A stretch of 64,000 nt of DNA from Parelaphostrongylus tenuis (Eukaryota > Nematoda > Chromadorea > Rhabditida > Metastrongylidae), in NCBI GenBank assembly GCA_019055375.1, contig JAHQIW010000814.1, positions 1 to 64,000 of the forward strand, in the 5' to 3' direction. Below, one piece after another: positions 35,201 to 45,499 of this stretch. The notes under the pieces were generated by a model. That model ran no database searches, was not told the DNA's origin, and was given only the letters and a program-made list of their open reading frames with translations. Made by a program: the position numbers and the translations under genes. Positions within the stretch are counted from its first letter, which is position 1, and every line of letters begins with the position of its first letter.

Positions 35201-38200
35201 TTTCTAGCTGGCGTCAAAAGCCAATCAAACCTCTCCTTCCCTTCGAGCTCGAAAACTGTTAGCAAACTTATTTGAAATAATTAATTAGTAAGAATCCCTC
35301 ATACTTTGACTTACTATCTCAAAAGTAACCATGTAAATCAAGTTCAATATGCACAATTTTATTGCAATTTTTCGGTCCATACTTTCGAATACACCAATCT
35401 TGCCAACTATAAAATTAGAAAGACTCACTCCAAAAATATGGCACTCCAATAAGGAAAGCCAGCATCCAGCAGATCAGAATTACGAAAGAGGTGTTTCTCA
35501 CAGTCAGTAAACTGGGAACTTGTAGAGGACATGTAATGGCGATGACTCTGTTGAAGGAAATAGCGAGATGAGAAAAAGATAGATGCATACCAGAGCATGA
35601 CCACCATCATGCCAAATAGTTTGCCTATCAATTCGGTCGACAAATCGCTTTCACTGAAAGTTGTAAAGAATTTTTCTTCCCGCATTCGAAATCTTCAGGA
35701 CCTAAATTGTTTGGACATAATCCGCATTTCTTTGCCATCTTTCATGCATAATGCTACGCGCTACTTTCATCTTCGAATTCTATAAAATTGGATATCCAAC
35801 GGTAAGGACTCATAATAAAGTGGTTTCAACTAAATAAAGTTGTGTAAAATCTGGTGCACTTCGGTTTACTCTCAAGAATTTCATCACATTATCGCAAAGT
35901 GCTTAAGACTTTTTTTCAGAGTTCTCAAAAAAATCGTTGGAATCATCAAAATACTATTCTATGACACGATTTCCTACGCACTGCAAGAAAAATCGGCTTA
36001 CCATTAAATACGCTCGTCAGGTTTCAAAATTTCCAGTATACAGAAGTCGAAACAATATTCATTAGAGTTTTGTTGGCAAATTGCCTCAATTGCAATAAAT
36101 CAAAGCCTTCCTGAGCACTACTAAGAATCTCAAAATTCTTTTAGCCGCTAAAGCGCATTTTGATCAAGAATCCAGGATAAAGGATAAAAGCTCTCGGCAT
36201 TGATTAAATCCTGAGGGATGCGCCATGCATTCGCTTTTAATGTCTAACTTCGTTCAAGGTGATTGAATGCATTTCTGACTTTTACAGTGACTCGCGGTGG
36301 CCTCCCTCTGAACCGGTCAGTGCTGCCTATACTCCTAGACAAGTCTGAGACTTGTCTGGTACCAATTTATCGACCGCGGAGGAATGGATGGCTTGGTGAG
36401 CCATGAGCGTGAGATCGAACCATTGACCTCGTGTGCGACGCAGAGCACCTCTAACCATTGCAACTATGCACTCCATCGAGAATACAGATTGAAATATAGC
36501 TATAACTTATGGTTCTATCATTCGATAGCTCAGCTCACCATGACACTCATGTGAGGCATCCATTATCACATTCAGTTGCTTCGTGCGTTTAGTAGCGATG
36601 ACTACCGTAATTCTGATTGAATCTCGTTGACAGTCACCTTAGGACACTTCTTAGTACTAATTATCTCAAAAAAAAGGAACATAGTACCAAGATCTATGAA
36701 CATTTACAGCAGTGTGATCGGTGTAATCCAAAAGGCGTGGATTAGCAAAGCAACCATGTTGGCGATGCTGTATGAGAGGCACAACAGACCAAATGAATTC
36801 CGCAGAGCCGGATTATACCGCACTGTTAATATAGCAGTACCGTTCAAAGCCAATCCAAGAAAAGCTACCTGCAATACATTGATCATCGTTCTTTTTCGTA
36901 GAAACTTGTCTCCATAGCTTTTTATTTGATCTTTAGTTATGCTAGATACACAGTCCCAATACCCTACATTGCTCGAATATTATGAAGAAAGTAGGGGGAT
37001 CTGAGTGATGGGCAAAAACACGGCGTCAGGCGGGAATTGAACCCGTGTTTCATCCATACCGAAGACGCGTGCTACTACCACTATACTACGGAGGCACATT
37101 TGCGTCTCCACTCACTCTGCCAGTGAAAATATTAGAAATTCTGATTATTAGTTACCACAAACGGCTGTCAGTTTACAAGTGAGTTTACACTTATACATAT
37201 TGTAAATTTATAATTACAACTGGGTTTATGAAGCGAACTCGTATACCCGACCAAACCTGTTGAGGGTTGGTGGCGATAGGTAACATAGAGATGTTGAAGA
37301 ATGAGTGGTGGCGTAAATGTGCTTCTGTGGTGTAGTGGTAGTACCACGCGTAACCTGTATGGATGAAACGAGGGCTCGATTCCCACTTGGGGCCGTGTTT
37401 TTGCTCACCACTCAATTCTCTTCGGAATTATGAATGATCATAACACTGCAAAAAATGCAGTAGAAATATCAAAGATTTCGAAGAAACTAGGTTTACATAT
37501 CGTAGAACAAACTTTATTGCTGGGAAAAGTTTCTTCAAACTTCACACATTTTTGCAATAGGAAGTTCAAATACTTTGGTCGCATAAGACTTCATCTCGAG
37601 AGATGAAGAAATCGTAAAGATACTTTTGATCTCAATTTGACTTTCGGAGCATTTATCACGCGAAATGCTGTCGATATAGTGAATAATTTTAGCTAATAAG
37701 CAGGTTTTGTGAGTGTGGTTGAAGAAATAAAGCCTAGTGGTGTGGATCTTTTATTGCTTGAAGTGCCTGGAACAACGCACGGCAATGTGTTCTCGTGGAA
37801 AAGCATCACTTAATTCATGTGACACTTCTTTATAAAGCTACTCCTAGAGAAGAATTTTTTTGCACCTTAGCCACAAAGTAGCTGATGTGCTAATATCGCG
37901 CATTAACAAGTAAGATTTTGTCATAACCAAATTTTCAATCTCAAGATTGCACTGTGCATTTCTTAACCCTTTTTTGGGCAAGTAGTTCATTAATGACCTA
38001 TTATGCGGCAGTAATAATCATAATTTGAATTTGTAATTGAAGTTAATTGTTTTATCGTGGGTGAGAAGTGTTCGTGGGTATTCGGACTGTGATGCACATT
38101 AAGACAATCATCTCTCCAGAAGATCATCCCGCGCTAAGAAGGACTTCGACGCCTTCATCCAAATGTCCAGCTGAGAGCAAGCCATGCCAAAAGTCAAAAC

Positions 38201-39723
38201 CGTGTTGGCACCAAATTTGTAAGGTGATGGAGCTTTCCCTAATTCACAAGAGCTGGCAATTTCCTGACGCAGTGGACCTGCGGAACGCTTCGGTTAAGTT
38301 GACCACGAACTATAGAAAGCTACAGTGGCTACTCCAGCAAAAGTTCTGCCTTAGCAGCCCACATATTGGGTGTACCCGTCTTCGAAGCCGCGTAGTGGGA
38401 TGGCCCCTGAGAGGTGATATAATCTAGGGTCAGATGGGACGTTGGTGGAAACGAACAAAACGAGGAACCACGAAACGCCATGGAGACTACTTGTTGCACT
38501 GGACCCGTAACACCAGAACAGTAACTACTTTCTTGTTCATAAAACTGCCTACATTAGATTTTGAAGTCCGACCTACAAGAAACGAAAAACAGGAAGATCG
38601 ACATACGATAATTAGATGGCAATTTTCTTGCCGAAGAATCCTGAACGAAATATCGAAGGCGTTGGCTTTGTCGCGACTCATATGTTTACCATCAAGTCAG
38701 TTCGTAAAAAAATCCTATCACAGCACCTGGTTGCTCTCGTATCCCACTTTCATGTCAAAGAAAAGTCAATATCAACAACTGCTACTCACCAACCTGTACA
38801 GCTGATAAAAAGACAGCGGACACGTTTCACAACACATTGGAATTTTTCGAAAACTAAGAGTATTTCCGTAATTTCGTTGTTGGAGACTACACTTACAGAT
38901 TAGGTTACGAACGGTCAGCTAAAATGAGTGCAGGATCGAAAATTTTGGAGTGCAAAGCGGAGACCGTCTTCTAGCAATTTTATCCGTAGCCCGTCTCTTT
39001 TATGGGGACTTATTCTCGAAAAGAGAAAATTGTCGCAGGACAGGGGATTCGCTTTGCGGCACGACTCATGCGGAGATCAATTGTATTCTGAAAAGACAAA
39101 GTTTTGCTTCCTCAACGCCTCACATGTTTTTGGATGAGTAGAAATCCAGATTACCGCCTTCTGTATGCGAATTTTCGCTGTAATCATAAGCTAAAAAAGT
39201 GTTGTCATTGCCCAAGAAAAGCAAAAAACAAGCCGTACATGACAAAGAAGTTCTCAGCAGAGTTCTTCTCTGATTTGACCGGCAGGAAAAAAAAATCTAA
39301 TAAAGGACTACAAACAACTTTCTCTGTGAAATTGAACTTATGTCGAACAGCATAGTGTCTCAAACAATAAGTACAAATTGCTTCTCGACTACCACTGAGG
39401 AGTTGCTCGGTAAGGGAAGGATAACGATAGGTGTATGAGATTGTGACCAACGTGAACCATTTGTATCTGCAGATGTCAACAAGTTCAGAATGGAGAAATG
39501 GGCTTTACGCTCGTGAACATTCTCGAAAACGGCCATTACAACGGATTAGGATTGTTCGAGAAAGAAAGAAATGGACAATGTATTGAGGCTTGCATTACAA
39601 GCCATTTAAGCAGGTAAAGAAATGAGTAAGTTTACCGAAATTCTTGTTTTGACTTTCGATTTTTGGCCGACAAAATTTATCCAAAACAGAATTCATATTA
39701 ATTCAAGTTTACTAAAGATGGCG

Positions 39724-39754
<31 letters not shown>

Positions 39755-40133
39755 CGCTGAAGGAATCCTTATTAAGACGTACGAGAGATTCTGCATTGTT
39801 TTTTGAAGCAACTTATTATGCCTATAAGAGTGTGTACGAACCTACATTGCTCACATGTCCTTCTTGTTGAAGTATCGTTTGTTTTTATTTTCCTTAGTAA
39901 TTAGCAGTTGATATAGGCGCGTTGTTAGGTCAAACGACGAAGTTCTTACTCAAGGACTTGTAACAAAGCAATACAAAAATTTAGCAGTAAGGAATCGTCT
40001 TAGAAAAGAACCGAAGATACGGCCACATTTATAAATTACAGGAAGAATAGCCTAAGCTCACCGCGGCTATGATCACCGACACCGCAATGTTCTCTGAGTG
40101 AATGTGCAACGGCGTGGTTGGGATGGTTGCCAT
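29241..40133 (-). CDS. Srx-type 7TM chemoreceptor (gene span, homopolymer frameshifts)
   Basis: Nematode serpentine receptor, expected in sensory-neuron membranes. Exons in coding order: 40133-40062 (ATG directly after ATTTTTCAG, fitting a trans-splice or splice acceptor), 36868-36708 (TM1-2, VRYNPALRNSFGLLCLSYSI), 35653-35429 (TM3-4, AISFNRVIAITCPLQVPSLL), 32708-32534 (TM5, NTPCGYITVLFIDFYITV), 30071-29942 (TM6-7, NTFLWELIHAVDG), 29440-29368 (LIVVLFHFRFSHFGINALRK), 29276-29241 (last 12 codons with stop). A short exon between TM5 and TM6 may be missing. The frame breaks at an A5 run, 35573-35577 (one T too many on the coding strand), and at 29992-29995 (one G missing, SQW to IFFTNTF). A third compensating slip near 35432 is implied. 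The 3.2-kb first intron and others are full of transposons. Family assignment is from memory of Srx sequences; Srsx or a related class is the alternative. Confidence 0.8.
30480..32440 (+). mobile_element. Long, decayed RTE element inside the receptor gene
   Basis: Starts in the endonuclease region (HIEDLIKRARRIMYEVNGLP, KRHQLHAVYG), passes degraded endonuclease sequence, then the pre-RT linker (LPEKQWKIIYDICPNLFSNH, VLLPLYKTKQDEDIA) near 31580-31690, and the post-RT block ISQCPSYTYLGLEVN near 32190-32240. Much of the RT core is deleted or scrambled. It lies antisense in the intron between receptor exons 32534-32708 and 29942-30071. Confidence 0.75.
32829..33412 (-). mobile_element. Mariner relic in receptor intron
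   Basis: Ends resemble the 179-921 element: CAATAAACACCAAATTTACT near the left end and AATTTGGTGTTTATTGC with ATGGAGCGACTTGATAC at the right. Minus-strand coding near 33060-33140 gives ATRKWLVQFQGGGNILED, stop, SRSGRPQ, which is the mariner linker between the two HTH motifs. TIRs are degenerate. Confidence 0.75.
33413..33796 (-). pseudogene. Coding-like relic, unidentified
   Basis: Minus strand, 33796-33593, encodes an Ala/Lys/Glu-rich helical segment (AASKREFEMNRKAAEAAGNI, DAFDPEKKTNEPRAVVAQKV) to a stop. After the stop, the same frame continues helical: SHGISKHQTDALKTIRDVAD, SQIILKQITKAMTVLAQSES, up to the mariner end at 33412. Composition and codon pattern look genuinely coding, but there is an in-frame stop and no splice signals that remove it. 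It may be a processed pseudogene or part of a larger element. Confidence 0.4.
33830..34220. repeat. Foldback element F1, diverged copy
   Basis: Shares TTAGTAATCATTCGAACGCT, GTGTGGCCGGTTTTTCAATA and TTCTCTGCAGTGCAGCAGGG with the 44070-44800 copy. A further fragment (GGTTACTAATAGCCTCAAAA with AGAGCTCTGTCCGAGAAG) lies at 34640-34685. Small ORFs here are repeat shadows. Confidence 0.55.
34690..35420. other. Receptor-gene intron, nothing recognised
   Basis: Between exon 35429-35653 and the 33.4-34.7 kb repeats. AT-rich, no exon or repeat seen. Confidence 0.4.
36172..36478 (-). repeat. SINE C, near full length
   Basis: The minus strand carries the tRNA-like head (ATGGTTAGAGGTGCTCTGCG, GGTTCGATCTCACGCTCATG), then CTCACCAAGCCATCC, CTCAGACTTGTCTAGGAG, AGGCCACCGCGAGTCACTG and GGCGCATCCCTCAGGATT, ending AGCTTTTATCC. 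Very similar to 8495-8825. Intronic in the receptor gene. Confidence 0.8.
37010..37475. repeat. Repeat A head-to-head pair
   Basis: Minus copy at 37010-37130 (complement of TGGTAGTAGCACGCGTCTTC and a GGGTTCAATTCCCGCC B box) faces a plus copy at 37160-37475 (TTCTGTGGTGTAGTGGTAGT, GGGCTCGATTCCC, GCTCACCACTCAATTC, AACACTGCAAAAAATGCAG). Same design as 14120-14770. Confidence 0.8.
38050..39360 (+). mobile_element. RTE 5' region with endonuclease domain
   Basis: The end of the endonuclease is recognisable in 38940-39220: GDRLLAILSVARLFYGDLFS, GTTHAEINCIL, then RLLYANFRCNHKLKKC. These match the RTE endonuclease end (pattern NGERL..F...RLFHGNS; TTHAEIDHIL; DHRLLRA). Upstream, 38068-38805 has long open frames (PLRGDII, MGRWWKRTKRGTTKRHGDYL) that may be the element's leader, but I could not confirm it. 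Intronic in the receptor gene. Confidence 0.6.
39727..39754. repeat. (TA)n microsatellite
   Basis: About 14 TA units between GGCGCGA and CGCTGAAGG. Confidence 0.95.
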
Positions 40134-40271
40134 CTGAAAAATACAGGTGTTTTCTATCGATACAACCCAAAATACTTCAATAGCACAAAGCAGAGTTGGA
40201 GATGATGAAAACAGAAGGCCCTACCCTTTTACTCACAACTTTAGCACTATAGCACCTCATCTGATCCTTCA

Positions 40272-40508
40272 TCACAGTGTTTTTTCACCGTGCGGATCTT
40301 AGTACTTCTAGCATTCAATTCGTTTTTGCGTCTTCTTCTTGAACGGCCGTAGGATACTATTGGAACGAGTCTCTTTTCTATCTCGAGAATAGCCTTGCTG
40401 TAGCGCTCCATAAGGCGCTTTCGTTGACTGTCGGAGAGAGTTGTGGGGTGGAGCTCGGCTCCACGCTTGAGGAGACGAGCATCACAACCACTCGGCTACG
40501 GCGTCCTA
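40272..40508 (-). repeat. SINE B copy
   Basis: The reverse complement has GGACGCCGTAGCCGAGTGG, TTGTGATGCTCGTCTCC, CTCCGACAGTCAACGAAAG, and the 3' end AGTACTAAGATCCGCACGGT. It lies 140 bp upstream of the receptor start codon. Confidence 0.8.
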
Positions 40509-40611
40509 ATGCTCACCACTACTAGTTTTCATTGCTGTAAGCATTTGTTACACTTGTAATATTAACTACAATATTAGTATAATTATTGCAACTAATAGAA
40601 GCTTGCATCGA

Positions 40612-40915
40612 AGAGCACTTGCGGCTTAGTGGTTAGAGGTGCTCTAAGATGCAAATGATAGATCAATCAATGGTCGATGGTTCGATCTCACATCCAAAGC
40701 TCACCAGGCCTTCCAACAATCCGAAGTCGTTGAACGGGTACAGGCCTGTCTGAAAGTATAGCAATACTGACTTGAAACATTGATAGGCCACCGCAAAGTA
40801 ATGGAAAAGCCAGATACGCATTCAGCCACCTCTAACGTTGCTTGATAAAATAAGATGCATGGCGCATTCCTTAGGGACTGATCAAGACCGAGAGCTTCAA
40901 GGTTCTGCTTTGCGT
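40612..40915 (+). repeat. SINE C copy
   Basis: Head AGTGGTTAGAGGTGCTCTAA and GATGGTTCGATCTCACATCC, then AAGCTCACCAGGCC, CAGGCCTGTCTGAAAG, AGGCCACCGCAAAG, CATTCAGCCACCTC, GCATGGCGCATTCCTTAGGG and ACTGATCAAGACCGAGAGCT. Near full length. Confidence 0.75.
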
Positions 40916-41191
40916 CAAGAAGTTGCAAATCCTTACAGCATTATTTCGACAGTGGTCATCTTATTGCGCTTTCAATACTATGAATCACACAACTTTCAAT
41001 TAAGCAAGAGCGAAATTTCATGATTCTTGCTTTATCTAAACCTTAGCACAAAAGTGTCTCCAGTAGCTTGATGTTTAATCGTAACTGTGAGAAGGCCTTC
41101 TCATATATCGAGCAGCGATGTGCATAGAAAACCCTCGATTTGCAGCATAACCTTTCACATTTTGCTTAACTATTTTACCTATCTGTTCCAG

Positions 41192-41347
41192 ATAGTAGGC
41201 CACCTATGCAACTGCAAGGCTGGAGGCTATTTTTCTTATGCACCGAACTTATTGAGCTTTACGGACTTAGGCTCTTTGCGCCTGAAATTAATTGAGAAGC
41301 TTCGAAGAGCGACACGAGATGATAACTTTGATACAACTTGCGACTGA
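41192..41347 (+). CDS. Candidate C-terminal exon with Cys-rich start, unidentified
   Basis: The acceptor TATCTGTTCCAG (ending 41191) opens a 51-codon frame to TGA at 41345-41347. It begins IVGHLCNCKAGGYFSYAP, whose C-x-C...GY pattern resembles the end of an EGF module, followed by a basic helix (LGSLRLKLIEKLRRATRDD). No upstream exon was found. A second frame is also open for much of it. Confidence 0.4.
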   Translation: MVGHLCNCKAGGYFSYAPNLLSFTDLGSLRLKLIEKLRRATRDDNFDTTCD

Positions 41348-41359
41348 TGATGAGGAGCG

Positions 41360-42090
41360 GCTGATTGCTATATAGCTGAGTGAGTGTTGCTCTAAAAAAA
41401 TGCGCAAAGCGTCTTTCGGGCACTTCTACCTTACAGGCTCAAACATAGACGCATATAGCAATGGAATCAGCAAGCGCCAAGGGACACTAAGAAATCCTGC
41501 ACGACACTCTGACTGAGTGGTCAGCGATAATTCAAATAAGGTCAATATGATTACTCTTCTCTGAAAGAAATTGAGCGTGCTTGAAACAACTTCTGCAAAT
41601 GACATCAATAATAGATTCTCGTTGTGGTTTAGCACATACTACGTGGCTGAGAGTATAAATTTTATTCGTTCGAATGAAATTTGATATATCAACTCTCGTG
41701 GTATGTGTCAAATCATACGAGAAACTCTTATTAACTGTTCATGTCAAGGTTCAGGGAATACTGATTTTCGAAATGAATGACAATACAATTTGAAGGACAT
41801 AGTCGCAGATGCCATACGACGTGTTTCAGGTTTTTCAATCCTGAAAAAATCTAGATAAGGCGAGGGCTTAGATAACAAATAGCGAGTTTCATAGGCACTT
41901 TTTCAATCATAAAAATGTGAAAAGTAGTAAGGAGACGTAGAGACACGATTAGATTGCTGCGAGAGGTGTAAACTAATTTCAGTTCTACAGTCTCAAGTTA
42001 CCATGACGTCGTAACTGAATGAAGGAAAAATTGCTGAAAATCAACATAAATTTGACACAGCTGAAGTCACCATGGGTTATCCATAAAGCT
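41360..42090. other. No gene seen
   Basis: The small minus frame 41426-41635 lacks features. No repeat recognised. Confidence 0.4.
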
Positions 42091-42094
42091 TTGT

Positions 42095-42096
42095 CG

Positions 42097-42131
<35 letters not shown>
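42095..42131. repeat. (TA)n microsatellite
   Basis: About 18 AT/TA units. Confidence 0.95.
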
Positions 42132-42133
<2 letters not shown>

Positions 42134-42554
42134 CCAAAATCACTTTTATTTCAATCAGTTGACCGAAATCGATGAATCACGTTTGAAATAACCATTCTTG
42201 AAGAGCCTGCAATTTCATGGTGTACAAAACCACAGGTCGGTGCAAACTAATTGCAGTCTCAGACTTTAGATGTTGGAGAAATTCCGCTTTTTCTAAACGT
42301 ATTTTTATGTCAAAACGGCAATTTTGAATAACATATGTTTCAATTACTTCTGCACCAACCTAATATCATTCTACACTAGTCACTTCCGTGTTAAAATTTT
42401 TTCTCAAATTCATTGATGTCTTTTGTTTCGTTTATTGGTGATCAGCGAACTTGGATAACTGACTAGAAATAAAGACTGAGGAAAAATTCAATGATAGAGA
42501 GTAGCTTCAAAAGATTCACATCCACTTCATCACTTTATGCGATCCATGCTAACG

Positions 42555-42785
42555 TCTTTTTTTTTTTGCTGTACGAGTCCCAGTGATTAGAATTCAATTT
42601 GTTTTTCGCCTTCCTCGTGAACGCCATAGATTACTGGTTGAGCAAGTCTCGTTGCAGTCTCGAGAATAGCCAGGCTAGAGCGCGCCATAAGGCGTTAGTT
42701 ATTGACTGTAAAGTGATGAGGGGCCGGCTCCGGGCGAACTGCTACGAGCATCACAACCACTCTGCCAAGGACTTCAACTAACTTC
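42555..42785 (-). repeat. SINE B copy
   Basis: The reverse complement has CTTGGCAGAGTGGTTGTGATG, CTCATCACTTTACAGTC, CTCGAGACTGCAACGAGAC and a 3' end reading ATCACTGGGACTCGTACAGC, then A-rich. More diverged than the others. Confidence 0.7.
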
Positions 42786-43299
42786 GGAAAATAGGACGCT
42801 CTGAAATGATAGTGGTGAGATATCGCTCGAGTCCAACATTGATGGAAAAATACTTCTTGCTAGACGTTGTTTTGTATACGATTAGTAATAACTTATTTCT
42901 TTGATGGAGAAAGGTGTTTGTCGCCACATATCGTGATTGAATTTACTCAAAACAATTAGCGCTAGCTAGGTGGGAAAACTTCATCAAAAACCATTCGATA
43001 TTTGCAAAGAAAGAAAACAAATAAACTTTATATTTGTAGTGGGCCAGTTTGCAACATTTGTGTTGTTGACCTTCTGACAACCACAAGGCCCGTTTTCAAG
43101 CCGTACCGCTCTCTGCGCCTGCTACAGGCAGTTTGCATTATCGCGCGTTGCAATGGGAGTATACAGATGGTTTACTGAGGGTCCAAGGGCATTTTCGTCA
43201 TTAAGTTGCGCGATACCGCAGAACAGACGCTTATTATGGTTCTTTTAGTTAAGATCACGTCATGTATCGAGAAGTTTCTGTTTCTACGAGAAATCCACG

Positions 43300-43490
43300 T
43301 CGTTGCGAAAAGAAACCTATTTCCCAGCGCTCTCCGGCAGTCAACAGCGAACGTTCTATAAAGCGCAGAAGCCAGATATCTTCGAGGCTGGACGGAGACG
43401 TATTCAACCAGTATTTTGCGGCATTTAAGAAGGAGACGAAAAACTTCAAATCTTAAAAGTACTGGGATCCGCACAGTGAAAAAACATTGT
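43300..43490 (+). repeat. SINE B copy lacking its head
   Basis: Body from CTCTCCGGCAGTCAACAGCG through TTCGAGGCTGGACGGAG and AGGAGACGAAAAAC to AGTACTGGGATCCGCACAGT plus A6. The tRNA-like head is absent or unrecognisable. Confidence 0.7.
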
Positions 43491-43554
43491 GAAGATAGAT
43501 GTATAAAGTAATGAAGTCGTCTAGGTTCGAAAAACTAAAATAGGCACTGTATTC

Positions 43555-44035
43555 CAGCAGATCGATGATATTGTGAATCGGATAGCGTCAGCAAACGCTC
43601 TAACTAAGAAAAGAAAATGTGAGAAAACATCAAATTCATGAAGCCGTCCTATTCGGATATATTTACAATTTTTCTCTATTTTTTTCTCATTATTTTAGCT
43701 TCACGCTACCGAGGTTGACACTGTTTTGAAGCATCTCGGTCATATTGTGGATCGGCTAGCGTTAGCTAATACATTAATTAATGGAGGATATTGCAACAAA
43801 ACACATAATCCTGAACAGTCGCATTCACATATACTCACGATTTTCCATGAACTTTTCTTATCTATTCAAGCTTGCAATACAGAGGCTGACTCTGATTTAC
43901 GACATATCGATGATATTAGGGATCGACTAGCGTACTAAACGCTTCAAATAATAGAAGAGAGTATGAGAAAACGCAAAATCATGATACACCTTCATTCAGA
44001 TGTGTTTACGACTTTTATAATTTGTCTCGGTTCTT
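43555..44035 (+). repeat. ~172-bp tandem repeat of an exon-like unit (three copies)
   Basis: The same motif begins near 43561 (GATATTGTGAATCGGATAGC), 43735 (CATATTGTGGATCGGCTAGC) and 43906 (GATATTAGGGATCGACTAGC), spaced 174 and 171 bp. Each unit carries, after a T-rich stretch, a segment encoding a similar amphipathic peptide: ATEVDTVLKHLGHIVDRLAL, NTEADSDLRHIDDIRDRLA and QQIDDIVNRIASANAL. Unit two is preceded by an ATTATTTTAG acceptor. This looks like a tandemly duplicated coiled-coil exon or a decayed coding minisatellite. No flanking gene could be assigned. Confidence 0.6.
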
Positions 44036-44069
44036 TCTGATTAGTAGGAGATAAATGAAAAACCGACCG

Positions 44070-44800
44070 CATTCGCTGGAGGGGAGCTTTTCATAGGAAT
44101 GCTAGTAACCATTCGAAAGCTGAGACTTAAGGCTACTGCCACACGTCGCCGGTTTCTCAAAACAGCTTTTCATAATGCTCTGATCTTCATACAAACTAAT
44201 GTATAATTTCCCCTTTTCTTTCGGCTGTGAGTTATCATAAGATAGCGTAGTGATTCCTGACGCCAGTGCTGCGCTTATATCCTGAAAAGACCGCTTCTCT
44301 GCAGCGCAGCAGGCAAAATAACATGAACTCGATGTGTGAAAATGGACGATTTAAAGCCAGGTCTCGTTGCGGTGGGTGTGTGGCGGCCACGTGAATCCTG
44401 AAGCAATATTTCTCTACGCGTTCACAGGATCGTATCATTGGCTGGCCAGAGTCTCTACGTGAATCACGCGGGACTCCGTTGCTCCCACGTGGGAATTCGA
44501 CTTATTTACTGGCTGCGTTACAGACCATTGCACCTAATGTGCTTCCAGGGAAACGGTTTTGTCAAGATATAAGCACAGCGTTTGAGTCAAATTCAGTAAC
44601 TCTATCGAATGATTACTTGTAGTCCAAGAAAGAGCTTTGTCCGGCGAGAAATATGCGTGTCTGAAGCCAAGAAATTTTCTTCTGTTCTAACGTCAAAAAA
44701 GGTTTTTTTTTCGAAAACCGGCGACATGGCGCTGTAACATGAAGACTCGGCTTTCGAATGGTTACTAACACTCTTATCAAAAGTTCCTCTCCAGCAAACA
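44070..44800. repeat. Foldback element F1, full copy
   Basis: The left end (TTCGCTGGAGGGGAGCTTTT, CATAGGAATGCTAGTAACC, ATTCGAAAGCTGAGACTTAA, CACGTCGCCGGTTT) is mirrored at the right end (CCGGCGACATGGCG, GACTCGGCTTTCGAATGGTT, ACTAACACTCTTATCAAAAG, TTCCTCTCCAGCAAAC), giving inverted arms of over 100 bp around a 500-bp core. Fragments at 1370, 33830 and 34640. Confidence 0.75.
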
Positions 44801-45321
44801 TGGGTTTTTCAATTGTCCCCTCCTTGTCAAAAGAACCTACTTTTCTTTTCTACATCGGTTTATAATATCCAGTTCGAACCTGTTTAAACTATTCATTTGG
44901 ATATTGAACTATCGAAAGACATTCTATGATGATAATCACATTGTATAACACAAAAAATAATCAATCTGCGGAAAACATTGACTGATTAATGATTCACAAC
45001 ATCTGTAGACTTTTACTTTCTATGAAGACTCTAAAGCACGAAAAATTTCTTGAAATAACGGCATGTAAACAAAAATTCTCTGATCTTTATGCTTACATCA
45101 ACGGTAAATCTCAAATCCGAGAAATATTATTTGTTTTTGTAAAGTCAAAATGTCCAGATATTTCTGCATTTTTTAGAATGCAAAACACGTCTCTTGCAAT
45201 GAATAATTTAGTGAACGCGTTTGTTTGGCTGATCGTGTTCTCTGGTCGTCCTAATGAATAGACGGAAATATAACAAATATCTGTATAATGACTGAGTTTA
45301 TCTATCAATATCATCATTCTC

Positions 45322-45495
45322 GGTTCAGCGGGAGGCCACCGCGAGTCATTGACTCGGTTCAGCGGGAGGCCACCGCGAGTCATTGTAAAGGCCAGATGTG
45401 CATTCAATCACCTCAAACGAAGTTAGAAATTGAAGTCGAATGCATGGCGCATCCCTCAGGGATTGATCAACGCCGAGAGCTTTATCCTTATCCCT
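45322..45495 (+). repeat. SINE C, 5'-truncated, with duplicated 31-bp segment
   Basis: The body from AGGCCACCGCGAGTCATTG to GATTGATCAACGCCGAGAGC and TTTATCC. The segment GGTTCAGCGGGAGGCCACCG through GAGTCATTG occurs twice in tandem (about 45324-45354 and 45355-45385). Confidence 0.8.
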
Positions 45496-45499
45496 ATCA

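Noticed and set aside
38434..38805. 123-codon ORF as a host gene
   Set aside because: Directly upstream of RTE endonuclease sequence and without splice context; more likely element leader.
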